Part shown: positions 42,530 to 51,592 of the stretch, piece after piece
Layout of the letters: each line of letters begins with the position of its first letter
Position numbering within the stretch: the stretch's first letter is position 1
DNA from: Thermoanaerobacterium sp. PSU-2
Lineage (GTDB): Bacteria > Bacillota > Thermoanaerobacteria > Thermoanaerobacterales > Thermoanaerobacteraceae
Assembly: GCF_002102475.1 (NCBI RefSeq)
Contig: NZ_MSQD01000005.1
Coordinates: 111,799-175,798 of the forward strand
Length of the DNA: 64,000 nucleotides
Reading direction: 5' to 3'
Program-made: the position numbers and the translations under genes
Notes under the pieces: model-generated
What the model was told of the DNA's origin: nothing
Databases searched by the model: none
What the model saw: only the letters and a program-made list of their open reading frames with translations

Positions 42530-43288
42530 TTATAGATCTATTTTTTTGTCAATAAGATATGATGTCAGAGTGAATAAACCTATATATACAAGTGTTTGGA
42601 AAACAAAGCTTGCTACATTTATCGGGAAAACCGCAAAAGACAAAGCAAAATTATCGCTTCTTTGTGCAATTCCTGAAAATAGATTTATATTTAAATTGTA
42701 TGGAAATAAATTAATGAGAAGACCATTAATTTTACCGATTACATAGAAAATAATCAGAAATAGAACTATTGACAAAACTTTTCCATATTTTTTGCTGTAA
42801 ATAGCTATCTTGCTGATTGTGATAGAAAAATACGACAAAATCAATAAAGCAATAAAACTCAATAAAGTAGATATAAATATATAAAGTATAAAAATTTTAT
42901 GTTGAAGTACTGCATCTATAAACACTTTAGCTTCATTCACATATAATAGATTTATAAATGCCATCACTCCAGATACTGTTATAAACAATGTGAATTCAAT
43001 GATCGATATAATTAGCTTTGAAAAAGCTATGTCAAAACCTCTTTGTGGCAGTGTAAACAAAAGATATCCTGTATTGCCGTACATATCTCTCTGATACAAC
43101 ATCACTCCTGATATAAGCACGGCTACAAAGCAGGCAAATCCAGCCATAAAAGATACAACGAATGGCAAGCCATGTGACCATGTATTATTTTTTGTTATAA
43201 GGTATATATTCAATAAAATCAAGGCAGCCAAAAATCCAAGATAATATTTATACCTTCCTAAAAACTCATACTTTATTAGTTTAATCAT
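42530..43288 (-). CDS. ABC-2-type transporter permease
   Basis: 252 residues with six predicted helices and no catalytic motif. Segments such as YYLGFLAALILLNIYLI, FVVSFMAGFACFVAVLISGVMLYQRDMYGN and LLILSYFSITISKIAI fit the ABC-2 permease group. It partners the ATPase whose stop codon overlaps its start. The YtrA-type GntR context points to an antibiotic or bacitracin-like exporter; substrate unknown. Confidence 0.8.
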   Translation of the reverse strand: MIKLIKYEFLGRYKYYLGFLAALILLNIYLITKNNTWSHGLPFVVSFMAGFACFVAVLISGVMLYQRDMYGNTGYLLFTLPQRGFDIAFSKLIISIIEFTLFITVSGVMAFINLLYVNEAKVFIDAVLQHKIFILYIFISTLLSFIALLILSYFSITISKIAIYSKKYGKVLSIVLFLIIFYVIGKINGLLINLFPYNLNINLFSGIAQRSDNFALSFAVFPINVASFVFQTLVYIGLFTLTSYLIDKKIDL

Positions 43289-43983
43289 TATTCATACACC
43301 TCCCTGAAGATTTCATCAATAGATTTATTTCTTTCCATCCTTAATTCTTCGGCATTTCCTTTTAAAATAATTTCACCATCTGAGATAAATGCCACATCGT
43401 CAAAAAGCCTTTCAATATCTCTTACAAGGTGTGTAGATATAATCATTGAACTATCTTCGCGGATATTATCAATTATTGCGTCAATTATCTTTTCCCTTGT
43501 ATTAGGATCTATTCCCCCAAGGGGTTCATCAAAAATATATAGTTTCGCATTTCTTGAAAGCACAAGTGTAAGATGCAATTTTTCAAGCATTCCTTTTGAA
43601 AGTGACGTTACTTTATCATTTTCATTCAGCATCATAAAATCCAGCAATCTTTTTGATTTTTCAATGTCAAAATCAGCGTAAAAATCTTTGAAGAAATTTA
43701 TCGCATCTCTAATCTTCATCCATTTATAGAGATAGTTTATATCAGGTAGATACGATATAATTGATTTTGTATAAATACCTGGTTCCTGACCGTCAATTAA
43801 TATTTCGCCAGATGTGGGCCTTAATATGCCTGCTGCAATCTTTATAAATGTAGTCTTCCCACTGCCGTTAGGACCTAAAAGACCTAATATTTTACCCTCT
43901 TCCAACTCAATATTAATTCCTTTTAATGCCTTTTTGCTGTAATAATTTTTAGTAAGGTTTGCCGTTTTTAAAATTAACCCCAT
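43288..43983 (-). CDS. ABC transporter ATP-binding protein
   Basis: 231 residues. Walker A GPNGSGKTT, Q-loop region, LSKGMLEKL signature, Walker B YIFDEPLGGIDP and the switch His (ISTHLVRD) are all present. The signature motif LSKGM differs from the classical LSGGQ, as in many ABC-2 ATPases. Its start shares a base with the GntR gene stop, a common arrangement. Confidence 0.93.
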   Translation of the reverse strand: MGLILKTANLTKNYYSKKALKGINIELEEGKILGLLGPNGSGKTTFIKIAAGILRPTSGEILIDGQEPGIYTKSIISYLPDINYLYKWMKIRDAINFFKDFYADFDIEKSKRLLDFMMLNENDKVTSLSKGMLEKLHLTLVLSRNAKLYIFDEPLGGIDPNTREKIIDAIIDNIREDSSMIISTHLVRDIERLFDDVAFISDGEIILKGNAEELRMERNKSIDEIFREVYE

Positions 43984-44354
43984 CAGTTGACCTCCTTTTT
44001 AAGATATTCCTCAACAATTTCGAGTATTTCACTTGAATTGAATCCTAAGCTTCTCATACCTGTTACAAATGACTCAACTATCTCTTTTGCCATTTCTCTT
44101 TTTAATGATGCAAGCTTTTCGGTATTTTCGGTTATAAATGTTCCCATGCCTCTTTGTGTATATGTGACGTTTTCCCTTTCAAGTTCTTGATAAGCTCTTT
44201 GAACAGTATTTGGATTCACTTTAAGGCTTTCGGCCATTTCTCGTACAGAAGGCAATTTATCTCCTACATTTAATTTTTTTGTCACTATGTCCCTTTTTAT
44301 CATATCCATAATCTGGATATAAATAGGCATTTTTTCATTGAATTCGACTTTCAT
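43983..44354 (-). CDS. GntR-family regulator, YtrA subgroup
   Basis: 123 residues. The winged HTH (YIQIMDMIKRDIVTKKLNVGDKLPSVREMAESLKVNPNTVQRAYQELERE) is followed by a short helical tail instead of a ligand domain, the mark of the YtrA subgroup, which controls ABC transporter operons and binds its own promoter. The palindromic site at 44374-44409 overlaps the promoter, consistent with autoregulation. Confidence 0.92.
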   Translation of the reverse strand: MKVEFNEKMPIYIQIMDMIKRDIVTKKLNVGDKLPSVREMAESLKVNPNTVQRAYQELERENVTYTQRGMGTFITENTEKLASLKREMAKEIVESFVTGMRSLGFNSSEILEIVEEYLKKEVN

Positions 44355-44373
44355 GTTTCACCTCCATCGTGCT

Positions 44374-44422
44374 ATCATAGTGCACTAATTAAATAGTACA
44401 CTATGATAATATAAATGTCAAT
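44374..44422 (-). promoter_or_regulatory. Promoter with palindromic operator of the GntR-ABC operon
   Basis: Minus strand: -35 TTGACA (44417-44422), 17-base spacer, -10 TACTAT (44394-44399). Overlapping it is an inverted repeat: TATCATAGTGCACTA (44374-44388) and TAGTACACTATGATA (44395-44409), 14 of 15 bases paired around ATTAAA. A bound dimer would cover the -10. Confidence 0.8.
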
Positions 44423-44498
44423 GTATTTTTTAAAAAAACTTATTGTAAGCTATAATACACATAAAAATAAGAGGGACTTATGTTGCCCTCTTATAATG

Positions 44499-46409
44499 CT
44501 ATTTTACCTTTGCACCGCTTTCTATGTCTTTATCTAAAGTTACAACAGTCAATTTGCCTTCGTTTGATGCCGCCAAAATCATTCCGTGCGATTCTATTCC
44601 TCTTAATTTTTTAGGTTCCAAATTAGCGACAAGGACAAGTTTTTTACCTATAAGCTCCTCTACTTTGTAATGCAGCGCAAGTCCTGATACAACTTGCCTT
44701 ACCTCGTCGCCTACTTTAAGCTTAAGCTTTAATAATTTGTCGGCGCCTTCTACTTTTTCCGCTTCTAATACTTCTGCAACCCTCAAATCGATTTTTGCAA
44801 AGTCGTCTATTTTAATGTAATTTGCCTCTTCTTTTACCTCTGCTTTTTTAGGCGATTCTTTTTCAGCTTCTTTAAGCTCTTTTTCTACATCGATCCTCGG
44901 GAAAATATTCTCGCCTCTTTTGACTTTTGTGCCTGATTTCAGTAAGCCGAATTTAAGGCTATCCCATGTCCTTAAATCATCGTCGATGCCAAGTTGTTCA
45001 TATATCTTCATAGGCGTATTTGGCATAAATGGCGTTATCAAAATTGCGACAAACCTCAGTGATTCTACAAGGTTATAAAGAACAGTTTTAAGCCTTCCTT
45101 TTTTGTTTTCATCTTTTGCCAATACCCATGGCATCGTCTCGTCAATGTACTTATTGGCGCGACCTACAAGCTTCCAGATCTCCGCAAGAGCATTTGAAAA
45201 CTGCAGCTTATCCATATAGCTTTCAACAACTTTTGGCAAATTATTTGCGATAGATATTAACTCATCATCAACATCATCTTTATCCGAAACTTCAGGTACT
45301 ACACCGTCAAAATATTTTTCTACCATCGTTACAGTCCTGCTTAAAAGATTTCCAAAGTCATTGGCAAGATCTGAGTTTATCCTGGAAATCAAGGCTTCAT
45401 TTGAAAATACGCCATCTGCTCCAAACGGAACTTCTCTTAAGAGAAAATACCTTATGGCATCTACGCCGTATTTCGACACAAGTTCTTTCGGGTCAACCAC
45501 ATTGCCCTTCGACTTTGACATCTTGCCGCCTTCTAATATAAGCCAACCATGGCCAAACACTTTCTTAGGGAGAGGCAAATCCAGTGCCATAAGCATTGCA
45601 GGCCATATAATGGTGTGGAATCTTACGATTTCCTTTCCAACAAGGTGCACATCTGCCGGCCAGTACTTTTTAAAATCTTCGTCATGTTCTGTAGAATAAC
45701 CCAACGCAGTTATATAGTTGGAAAGGGCGTCAATCCAAACATACACAACGTGTTTTGGGTCAAACGGAACTTTTACGCCCCAGTCAAATGATGTTCTGGA
45801 TACGCACAAGTCCTCAAGACCTGACTTTATAAAGCTTACCATCTCATTTAGCCTTGATTCAGGCTGTATAAAGTCTGGGTGCTCCTCGTAATATTTAAGA
45901 AGCCTATCTGCGTAATTTGAAAGCTTGAAGAAATAGCTTTCTTCTTTTACAAGCTCTACAGGTCTACCACAGTCTGGGCAGTTTCCATCCACAAGCTGTT
46001 TCTCAGTCCAAAACGTCTCGCAAGGTGTGCAGTACCATCCTTCGTATTCGCTTTTGTATATGTCCCCTTTTTCATAAAGCTTTGTAAATATCTTTTGCAC
46101 AATCTCTTCATGCTGCTTGTCCGTCGTCCTTATAAACTTGTCATTGCTTATGTCCATCGTCTTCCACAAATCTTTGATCCATGCCACGATCTCATCCACA
46201 TACTGCTTCGGCGTAACTCCTTTTTCTTTTGCCTTTCTCTGTATCTTCTGACCGTGTTCATCGGTCCCTGTCAAAAACATCACGTCATAGCCTGTAAGCC
46301 TTTTAAACCGAGCCATCGCATCTGCAGCAACAGTTGTATAGGAATGGCCTATATGCAGCTTATCGCTTGGATAATATATTGGTGTCGTAATGTAAAAAGT
46401 CTTCGCCAT
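44499..46409 (-). CDS. metG: Methionyl-tRNA synthetase
   Basis: 636 residues. It charges tRNA-Met. HIGH motif is HIGH in LHIGHSYTT; KMSKSKGN is present; the zinc site is CTPCETF..GNCPDCGRP. After the catalytic core and anticodon-binding helices comes a C-terminal EMAP/Trbp111-like tRNA-binding domain (about 535-636, IDDFAKIDLRVAEVLEAEKVEGADKLLKLKL), which gives dimers. The gene is controlled by the T-box leader just upstream. Confidence 0.97.
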   Translation of the reverse strand: MAKTFYITTPIYYPSDKLHIGHSYTTVAADAMARFKRLTGYDVMFLTGTDEHGQKIQRKAKEKGVTPKQYVDEIVAWIKDLWKTMDISNDKFIRTTDKQHEEIVQKIFTKLYEKGDIYKSEYEGWYCTPCETFWTEKQLVDGNCPDCGRPVELVKEESYFFKLSNYADRLLKYYEEHPDFIQPESRLNEMVSFIKSGLEDLCVSRTSFDWGVKVPFDPKHVVYVWIDALSNYITALGYSTEHDEDFKKYWPADVHLVGKEIVRFHTIIWPAMLMALDLPLPKKVFGHGWLILEGGKMSKSKGNVVDPKELVSKYGVDAIRYFLLREVPFGADGVFSNEALISRINSDLANDFGNLLSRTVTMVEKYFDGVVPEVSDKDDVDDELISIANNLPKVVESYMDKLQFSNALAEIWKLVGRANKYIDETMPWVLAKDENKKGRLKTVLYNLVESLRFVAILITPFMPNTPMKIYEQLGIDDDLRTWDSLKFGLLKSGTKVKRGENIFPRIDVEKELKEAEKESPKKAEVKEEANYIKIDDFAKIDLRVAEVLEAEKVEGADKLLKLKLKVGDEVRQVVSGLALHYKVEELIGKKLVLVANLEPKKLRGIESHGMILAASNEGKLTVVTLDKDIESGAKVK

Positions 46410-46445
46410 GAAAATCCTCCTTATCTAAATTTATTTTTAAGACGT

Positions 46446-46718
46446 AAAAAAACCCGCTCCCACTAAGGGGCGAGTTTATTCGCGCTACCACCCTTTTCAC
46501 ATACGCCTCACGGTCGTATGCCTCGTAAAGTGCTGTCACACTCCTACTCTGTAACGGGAAATCCCGCCAAAACCTACTTAGTTTCAGCTTTGAAGCTCAA
46601 GGTCCATGTTCAAAAGTTCATTCTCTGCTGGCTTTCACCTTAACCCAGCTCTCTTTTAAGAGAAATTCCTTTCTACTCTTCCCTTCATTGCCTTTTTAAT
46701 ATATTATTAACATCGTTA
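46446..46718 (-). ncRNA. T-box leader, Met-specific
   Basis: The minus-strand leader of metG contains the T-box bulge AGGGTGGTAGCGCG (46481-46494), followed by a terminator stem CTCGCCCC...GGAGCGGG and a T-run at 46446-46474. In Stem I the specifier codon is ATG (46605-46607) within GAACATGGACC. Uncharged tRNA-Met should block the terminator, giving read-through into metG. Confidence 0.9.
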
Positions 46719-46724
46719 CATAAT

Positions 46725-46753
46725 AATATACTTTATCGCAAATGTATTGTCAA
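46725..46753 (-). promoter_or_regulatory. Promoter of the metG T-box transcript
   Basis: Minus strand: TTGACA (46748-46753), 17-base spacer, TATATT (46725-46730). Confidence 0.8.
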
Positions 46754-48157
46754 CTATATTTTCTCCATCTTCATCCTTTCCTCCACAAATTTTACTGCAT
46801 CTTCTCTGCTTTCTATTTCACCGTAAAATTGATTTTTCCTCAATTCGTATAGTATTTGATTTAAAAGCTTATAATCTTTAAGATCGAAATTGACTATTAT
46901 ATCAAGCGGCGTAAGAAGTGGTGTCTTCGTCTTTTCAAAGTCCATGTACCTTCTTAATAGCTTTGTTATAAAATTTCTGTAGCATGAAGCTTCATTCAAC
47001 CTGCCTTGTCCTTTCATAGCCGAAGTAACATCAGCTAACGACAAAAGCAAACACCCTATAGCATTTTCTTCAAGGTCTGAAAAGAATTTAAACAATGCTT
47101 TGTTTCCAGTCCCATCTATGTAAAGTGAAAATGGATTTACGTGGTACAAAACCATCTTCTTTATCAGAGATGCTTCTTTTTTCGCCAGTTTTAATCTCTT
47201 AGCTATATCTGCAACAATTTTTTCTCCCTTTACATCGTGATTGTAAAACTGAAGCCTGTTATCAGAATCTATGTAAATGGCATCTTTTTTGCCGATTTCA
47301 TGAAACATTGCAGCCAGTTTCAATACATCTTTTAGCTTGTTTCCTGAGGAAAGATCTTTATCAAGGTACTTTTTGGCCAAATTTTCTATATCTGAAGGAA
47401 ATCTGAGGTCATTTACAATTGTTTCATATTCTTCTATAGTCTTTATGGAATGATGCCATGAGTCCAAAACCTGATAATAGCACTTGCCTATCTCTTTCAT
47501 CTCAGCTATCTCAGGGAAAAGCGCATCGATTAATCCCAGCTCGTCCATCATTTGTACGTATTTGAAGGACTCCTTTGACTTAAGTATAGAATATATTTCA
47601 CTCATAATTCTTTCTGAAGAAACGTTCTTAATCAAATCGGCTTTTTCTTTTATAAGGTTTTTGGAATCCTCATCTATAGAAAAATTGTACTTAGCTGCAA
47701 ATCTAATAGCTCTAAGCATCCTTAAAGGGTCATCATCGAAGGAACTTTTCCCTACGCATTTTATCTTCTTTTCTCTTAAATCCTTTAATCCACCTAAAGG
47801 ATCTACTATCAAGTCTACATCAAAAAAATCATTTAGCCTTATTGCCATCGCATTTATTGTAAAGTCCCTATGAATCAAATCATCATCTATATTTTCGCCT
47901 TTAATTTGCGTGAAATCCAGCACTACATTTTCATATACGACTCTATATGTGCCTCTGTCTTCTGCATAAGGCACATAAGAGCCTTTTAGCTTATCACATA
48001 CAAGCTTTGAAATCGAAGCAGCATCACCTAATACAGCAAAATCATAATCGCTTATATCTACATTTAGTATTCTGTCTCTTATGGTTCCTCCTACAATATA
48101 GACTTTTTCGGCCTCATCAGATAGTATGCGCTTTATCCTGTTTATCAATATCCCCAT
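46754..48157 (-). CDS. tRNA nucleotidyltransferase / poly(A) polymerase family with HD domain
   Basis: 467 residues. Class II tRNA-nucleotidyltransferase core: IVGGTIRDRILN (GGxxRD), DYDFAV with the catalytic Asp pair, RRDFTINAMA-like HRDFTINAMA and DDPLRMLRAIRFA. An HD phosphohydrolase domain follows (AAMFHEIGKKDAI, NHDVKGEKIV). It adds or repairs the CCA end of tRNAs; a poly(A) polymerase reading is a weaker alternative. Confidence 0.9.
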   Translation of the reverse strand: MGILINRIKRILSDEAEKVYIVGGTIRDRILNVDISDYDFAVLGDAASISKLVCDKLKGSYVPYAEDRGTYRVVYENVVLDFTQIKGENIDDDLIHRDFTINAMAIRLNDFFDVDLIVDPLGGLKDLREKKIKCVGKSSFDDDPLRMLRAIRFAAKYNFSIDEDSKNLIKEKADLIKNVSSERIMSEIYSILKSKESFKYVQMMDELGLIDALFPEIAEMKEIGKCYYQVLDSWHHSIKTIEEYETIVNDLRFPSDIENLAKKYLDKDLSSGNKLKDVLKLAAMFHEIGKKDAIYIDSDNRLQFYNHDVKGEKIVADIAKRLKLAKKEASLIKKMVLYHVNPFSLYIDGTGNKALFKFFSDLEENAIGCLLLSLADVTSAMKGQGRLNEASCYRNFITKLLRRYMDFEKTKTPLLTPLDIIVNFDLKDYKLLNQILYELRKNQFYGEIESREDAVKFVEERMKMEKI

Positions 48158-48213
48158 ATCATGTAAACTCCTCGTTTTTATATTACTGTCTTTAGTATAT
48201 CAGATTTGAAGTT

Positions 48214-48744
48214 TCAAAAAAACAGTCTGCTGTAAAAAACAGATGACAGTATTGCAGCGATATCAGCAGCAATGCCCGCTACTATAGAATGCCTCATCTT
48301 TTTAACTCCAACAGACCCAAAATAGACTGCTAAAACGTAAAACGTAGTTTCTGTAGAGCCGTACATTACAGAAGCAAGTTTCGCTGTAAATGAATCAGGC
48401 CCATGAGATTTAATAAGTTCTGTCGCTATGCCTAATGCACCGCTTCCAGATAGAGGCCTTATGAGTGCCAATGGCACTACATCTGACGGCATTCCAATTT
48501 TTGCAGTAAGCGGTGAAATCCACCTTGCAAAGATATCTAAAGTTCCGGATGCTCTCAAGACTCCCACCGCCACCAACATTGCTAGCAAAGCAGGAAATAT
48601 TTTTACTATCGTATTAATGCCTTCTTTTGCGCCATCTAAAAAGACTTCATAAATTTTTACGTGTTTAGTTAACCCATATACAGGAATCAAAAACATTATA
48701 GCCGGAATTATAAACTCAGAAATCGATTTAAGCAAAAATATCAC
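48214..48744 (-). CDS. spmB: Spore maturation protein B
   Basis: 176 residues, about five helices. Typical SpmB motifs: FIPVYGLTKHVKIYEVFLDGAKEGI, FPALLAMLVAVGVLRASG and RPLSGSGALGI. With SpmA it is needed for core dehydration of the spore in Bacillus. Overlaps spmA by four bases. Confidence 0.93.
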   Translation of the reverse strand: MIFLLKSISEFIIPAIMFLIPVYGLTKHVKIYEVFLDGAKEGINTIVKIFPALLAMLVAVGVLRASGTLDIFARWISPLTAKIGMPSDVVPLALIRPLSGSGALGIATELIKSHGPDSFTAKLASVMYGSTETTFYVLAVYFGSVGVKKMRHSIVAGIAADIAAILSSVFYSRLFF

Positions 48745-49325
48745 TCCTTAAAAAGGGATGACTTTTCAAGTGATTTTACAACTATAAGGCCTACGGTTAG
48801 AGCTGTAATACTTGATAAAAGTCCAGCCAACACAAAATCTGCTGGATTTTTCGCACCTAAAGAAGCCCTTAACCCTATCATTACAGCAGGAAGAAGCTGA
48901 ACTGATGCAGTGTTTATGACGAGAAATGTGCACATGGAATTAGATGCAACATCCTTTCTATTCAATTCTTGAAGGTATTCCATCGCTTTTATTCCAAAAG
49001 GCGTAGCAGCATTGCCTAACCCCAACATATTAGCCGATATATTCATTATCATAGCGCCAATGGCAGGATGATCTTTGGGTATCTCAGGGAATAGTTTTAT
49101 TATGGCTGGCTTTAAAACCTTTGCCAGCATGTCCATAAGCCCAGATTTTTCAGCTATCTGCATTATACCCAACCATAAAGACATGATGCCTATGAGTCCT
49201 ATTGATATTGTAACAGCCGACTCGGATGAATCTATTATAGCTTTCGAAACTTCCCCCATCCTACCATTTATCATGCCGACGACCACACCTACGCCAATCA
49301 TGAAGATCCATATATAATTTATCAA
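48741..49325 (-). CDS. spmA: Spore maturation protein A
   Basis: 194 residues when started at TTG 49325, six bases after GGGGGAG; this gives the family-typical beginning INYIWIFMIGVGV. SpmA motifs: ISIGLIGIMSLWLGIMQIAEKSGLM, MNISANMLGLGNAATPFGIKAM and LVINTASVQLLPA. An upstream in-frame start at 49379 has no ribosome site. Confidence 0.94.
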   Translation of the reverse strand: MINYIWIFMIGVGVVVGMINGRMGEVSKAIIDSSESAVTISIGLIGIMSLWLGIMQIAEKSGLMDMLAKVLKPAIIKLFPEIPKDHPAIGAMIMNISANMLGLGNAATPFGIKAMEYLQELNRKDVASNSMCTFLVINTASVQLLPAVMIGLRASLGAKNPADFVLAGLLSSITALTVGLIVVKSLEKSSLFKE

Positions 49326-49386
49326 CTTTATCTCCCCCATCCTATAAAAATTTATGTTATTTTTAAAAAAAAATGCCATTAAACTA

Positions 49387-49415
49387 TTGACTTATTTTTC
49401 AAAACTTGGTATTAT
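49387..49415 (+). promoter_or_regulatory. Promoter of the AbrB-like gene
   Basis: TTGACT (49387-49392), 17-base spacer, TATTAT (49410-49415), 49 bases before the start codon. Confidence 0.8.
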
Positions 49416-49464
49416 TAGAATGCAAAGAATTTGTCGAATTTTGTAGTTTTAGGAGGGGAGAGAA

Positions 49465-49713
49465 ATGTTGAAATCCACAGGAATTGTGAGAAAAGTGGAC
49501 GAGTTAGGAAGAGTCGTCATTCCTATCGAACTTAGAAGGACTCTGAATATTGCAGAAAGAGACGCTTTGGAAATCTACGTGGATGGCGAGCAGATTGTGC
49601 TTAAAAAGTACGAGCCTGCATGTATTTTCTGCGGCAATGCAGAAAATGTCGTCAATTACAAAGGCAAAAACATCTGCAAGACATGCCTCGATGACATTAA
49701 AAAGAGCGAATAA
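49465..49713 (+). CDS. AbrB/SpoVT-type transition-state regulator
   Basis: 82 residues. The swapped-hairpin AbrB DNA-binding domain is clear: STGIVRKVDELGRVVIPIELRRTLNIAERDALEIYVDGEQIVLKKY. The C-terminal part is a small four-Cys zinc finger-like tail, CIFCGNAENV...ICKTCLDD, instead of the Bacillus AbrB oligomerisation tail. Probably controls post-exponential or sporulation genes. Confidence 0.88.
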   Translation: MLKSTGIVRKVDELGRVVIPIELRRTLNIAERDALEIYVDGEQIVLKKYEPACIFCGNAENVVNYKGKNICKTCLDDIKKSE

Positions 49714-49720
49714 TATTAAA

Positions 49721-49754
49721 AATAATAGAAGTTTTACTTCTATTATTTTTTTTA
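49721..49754. terminator. Bidirectional terminator
   Basis: AATAATAGAAG (49721-49731), loop TTTTA, CTTCTATTATT (49737-49747), then TTTTTT; it overlaps the end of the CDF gene. Confidence 0.85.
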
Positions 49755-50630
49755 CTCTGTTATTTCATTTTTATCGTAAGGCTCTATATGGACGATGACT
49801 TCTGTGACACCAGGTATTTCCTTTTTTAATTTTTCTTCCAACTGATCAGCTATATAATGAGCATCTTTTATGTTTTCATTCGGGTCAACCATTATATGCA
49901 TGTCTATATTTATATCGTCCTCTCTCCCTCTGCTTCTTATTTGATGGCATGAAAGCACGCCTCTTACGGATAAAGCGATATCGCGAATTTTTTCTGAATC
50001 TATGACAATCCTATCGCACAAAATGTCGGAGCTGTGCTTTATTATTTCAATACCTGCCTTTACGATGAATATCGATATTGCTATAGACATAAGTGGATCG
50101 ATGTATGGCGGTATTCCAAATTTTAATGCAATAAGCGTAATAAGAACAGAGACAGACACGTAGATGTCGCTTTTTGTATGAAGTGAATCAGATACAAGTA
50201 TGTCGCTTTTTAAATTTACTCCTTGTCTGTACTCGTAAGCAAATACAAATATGTTAAGCAATAATGTAGTAATCATTATTATGAAGCTGTCTAACGTGAT
50301 TTTTGGTTCTACAGGGTTTAAAAGCCTGCCATAAGCTTCTTTTAGTATAGTATAACTTACTACAAACAGCATCACAGATATAAAAATTGACGAAAATGTT
50401 TCAAATTTTTTATGCCCATAAGGATGTTCTTCATCCTGCGGTTTTGACGCCAAATATATGCCTACAAGGCCTACTATATTACCTGAACTGTCTGATAATG
50501 AATGAAACCCATCAGCCACCATGCTGGCGCTTTTTATATGCAAGCCGTACAAAAGTTTAGCTAACGCCACAGCTATATTTATAAAAAGTATGAGTATCAA
50601 AACATTCTTTATCTTTTTAAATGAATTCAT
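49752..50630 (-). CDS. Cation diffusion facilitator (CDF) metal exporter
   Basis: 292 residues from ATG 50630 (AAGGGG ribosome site). Six helices; metal-site motifs ADGFHSLSDSSGN in helix 2 and SDSLHTKSDIYVSV in helix 5 (HxxxD), with a C-terminal cytoplasmic domain (HQIRSRGREDDINIDMHIMVDPN) typical of CDF exporters. Exports Zn, Fe or Mn; the Fur/MntR-like region upstream favours iron or manganese. Confidence 0.92.
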   Translation of the reverse strand: MNSFKKIKNVLILILFINIAVALAKLLYGLHIKSASMVADGFHSLSDSSGNIVGLVGIYLASKPQDEEHPYGHKKFETFSSIFISVMLFVVSYTILKEAYGRLLNPVEPKITLDSFIIMITTLLLNIFVFAYEYRQGVNLKSDILVSDSLHTKSDIYVSVSVLITLIALKFGIPPYIDPLMSIAISIFIVKAGIEIIKHSSDILCDRIVIDSEKIRDIALSVRGVLSCHQIRSRGREDDINIDMHIMVDPNENIKDAHYIADQLEEKLKKEIPGVTEVIVHIEPYDKNEITE

Positions 50631-50645
50631 TGTAAAACCCCTTTG

Positions 50646-50757
50646 TATCAATTGATAATTTTTAATATAATACATATTATATGCTTAAACTAAAAATTAT
50701 GCAATATATTAAGATATTTTTATATTCGAAATTATTGATTATCATTATCAATTGATA
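50646..50757 (-). promoter_or_regulatory. Promoter of the CDF gene with two identical palindromes
   Basis: Minus strand: TTGCAT (50699-50704), 17-base spacer, TATAAT (50676-50681). TATCAATTGATA, a perfect palindrome, occurs at 50646-50657 in the leader and again at 50746-50757, exactly 100 bases apart. Next to the second is TTGATAATGATAATCAATAA, which resembles the Fur box GATAATGATAATC. Confidence 0.6.
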
Positions 50758-50775
50758 TTGATAGGCGAAATCGAA

Positions 50776-51591
50776 TTACGATTCATCCTTCAATGCGAGC
50801 TTGTAAATTTCGCTTTTTGGTATCTTTAATTGTTTAGCCGTCAATTTAATCGCTTCTTTCTTATCCATGCCGCATTCAATGTATTTTCTGAGAAGCTCCT
50901 CTGGTTCCATCGCAACTTCATCTCTTCCGCCCTCTATAAGGACTACAATTTCTCCTTTTACATCGTCTCCTAATTTTGATAGAACTTCATCTGCCGTACC
51001 TCTTATGTACTCTTCGTGCACTTTTGTAAGCTCTCTTGCTATTACAACCTTTCTGCCTTCTATGTATGGCTTTAATTCTTCCAACGTCCTGACAATTCTA
51101 TGAGGCGCCTCATAAATGATAACCGTTCTCTTTTCTCTCCCTATCTCATCCAAAGCGCTTTCTCTCTCGCTTTTCTTTGTTGGCAAAAATCCTAAGAAGA
51201 CAAACTTCTTTGTGTCAAACCCAGAGCCTACTAATGCCGTTGTTATTGCTGTAGCGCCAGGAAGCGATACTACATTTATCTTTTCTTCTAAGCAAAGTTT
51301 TACAAGGTCTTCCCCAGGGTCAGATATGCCCGGTGTACCAGCATCAGTAACCAGCGCTACATTTTTCCCAGCCTTTAAATCTATTAAAAGTTTTTTACCG
51401 CTTGAAGCTTTGTTATGCTCATGATAGCTTACTACGGTTTTTTTTATGTCGTAATGATTCAAAAGTTTCAAAGTCTGCCTCGTGTCTTCAGCAGCTATTA
51501 TGTCTACTTCTTTAAGTATCCTTAGGACTCTTAAGGTTATGTCTTCCAAGTTTCCGATTGGTGTTGGGCACAAATATAAGCTTCCAGACAT
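50776..51591 (-). CDS. rsmI: 16S rRNA (cytidine-1402 2'-O)-methyltransferase
   Basis: 271 residues of the tetrapyrrole-methylase fold. Motifs: LYLCPTPIGNLEDITLRVLR, AAEDTRQTLKLL, VSYHEHN and VTDAGTPGISDPGEDLV. The C-terminal IKLTAKQLKIPKSEIYKLAL is standard. It follows trmN6 directly: the ribosome site lies in the last codons of that gene. Confidence 0.96.
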   Translation of the reverse strand: MSGSLYLCPTPIGNLEDITLRVLRILKEVDIIAAEDTRQTLKLLNHYDIKKTVVSYHEHNKASSGKKLLIDLKAGKNVALVTDAGTPGISDPGEDLVKLCLEEKINVVSLPGATAITTALVGSGFDTKKFVFLGFLPTKKSERESALDEIGREKRTVIIYEAPHRIVRTLEELKPYIEGRKVVIARELTKVHEEYIRGTADEVLSKLGDDVKGEIVVLIEGGRDEVAMEPEELLRKYIECGMDKKEAIKLTAKQLKIPKSEIYKLALKDES

Positions 51592-51592
51592 T

